Positions 63,567 through 64,000 of a stretch of 64,000 nucleotides of DNA are shown here, piece by piece. The position numbers were made by a program, and so were the translations under genes. Every line of letters starts with the position of its first letter. The first letter of the stretch is position 1. A model generated the notes under the pieces. The model saw only the letters and a list, made by a program, of their open reading frames with translations. It was not told the DNA's origin and did not search any database. This DNA comes from Viscum album (Eukaryota > Streptophyta > Magnoliopsida > Santalales > Viscaceae), in NCBI GenBank assembly GCA_963277665.1, contig OY728123.1:627624915-627688914 (forward strand). Reading direction: 5' to 3'.

Positions 63567-64000
63567 GAAAAGTTTTGTTATTTTTGGATAAGGATTATAA
63601 ATCTCTATAAAATTCCATACAGATATTACTAAGTATAATAATATATCCCTAACATTTTGGTGAGTATATAGTAAGTGTTTCATCAAACAAATTCATATAT
63701 GCCTTGATATAACCAGAGGATGTGGTTCTACAATAGATTTACCTAAGAGTAACAACTCCGACAATGTGTGTTGTGCTTGACTCAGGGTAAACTATTAAAT
63801 TACAATGGGTATTACAATGAACCTAGGTAGACACTCTAGGGTGATATTTTTTGGTAAATTATAATATCATTTTAAACCATTATTAATGGAATAGAAAATG
63901 ATCATATGAGTATATTTAATGAAATAGATCATGGAAAACAAAGACTGAAGCCTAGGAACTCATAAGTTAATAAAAATTCATTTATGTTATATGTTATCCC
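63567..64000 (+). other. 5' leader of a truncated-by-window LTR element
   Basis: This is the sequence after the primer site. A gag start would be expected within a few hundred bases, but no gag motif is visible before the window ends. The stretch is AT-rich. Confidence 0.35.

Noticed and set aside
1..64000. tRNA, rRNA or other structured RNA genes
   Set aside because: No tRNA-like GGTTCGAATCC box or rRNA core sequence was recognised. The only tRNA-related signals are primer-binding sites.

Overview
The window looks like intergenic DNA from a large, repeat-filled plant nuclear genome. It is strongly AT-rich, holds no intact host gene that I can find, and is tiled by long terminal repeat (LTR) retrotransposons of plant type. 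These include Ty3/gypsy chromoviruses with initiator-Met-tRNA primer sites and a chromodomain, and Ty1/copia-like remnants. Almost every mutation that breaks a recognisable domain can be explained by a C-to-T or G-to-A change, and CG dinucleotides are scarce in the older parts. This fits long-term deamination of methylated cytosine. Plants with extremely GC-poor, retrotransposon-laden genomes, such as the gymnosperm Welwitschia or some holoparasites, are plausible sources, but that is inference only.

Layout. (1) 1-11.8 kb: very old AT-rich DNA with a diverged direct repeat pair (about 1.1-3.4 kb and 7.6-10.4 kb) and, between the copies, a relic of the 3' end of a copia-like pol gene, a polypurine tract and an apparent LTR start at 5842. 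(2) 11.8-23.0 kb: an old minus-strand copia-like element, recognised by two diverged LTR copies of about 3 kb, a primer-binding-site match at 19554-19566, a broken zinc knuckle at 18854-18895 and a reverse-transcriptase relic near 16.7 kb. (3) 23.0-27.8 kb and 38.5-44.2 kb: AT-rich DNA without recognisable genes. (4) 27801-38451: the best preserved element, a Ty3/gypsy chromovirus with 2.9-kb LTRs, gag, protease, RT/RNase H, integrase and chromodomain, all in order and all broken by stops, frameshifts and catalytic substitutions. (5) 44.2-52.16 kb: a less AT-rich island packed with four different tandem-repeat arrays and no recognisable transposon gene. (6) 52.17-59.74 kb: a much more decayed Ty3/gypsy chromovirus whose 5' LTR starts abruptly at the island edge. 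(7) 59.7-64 kb: AT-rich DNA with a tandem array of units of about 190 bp, ending in the primer-binding site of another element that runs off the window.

The functional story is that of nested or adjacent retrotransposons of different ages. None can encode an active protein now. The part least explained by known families is the 44.2-52.16 kb island. In particular, at 50.03-50.79 kb a degenerate repeat keeps twelve Gly-Pro motifs in one reading frame, with spacings that are all multiples of three and a repeat-length difference of exactly 3 bases. This suggests the remains of a protein with a 62/63-residue repeat that I do not recognise, although two other frames across the same stretch are also unusually open.
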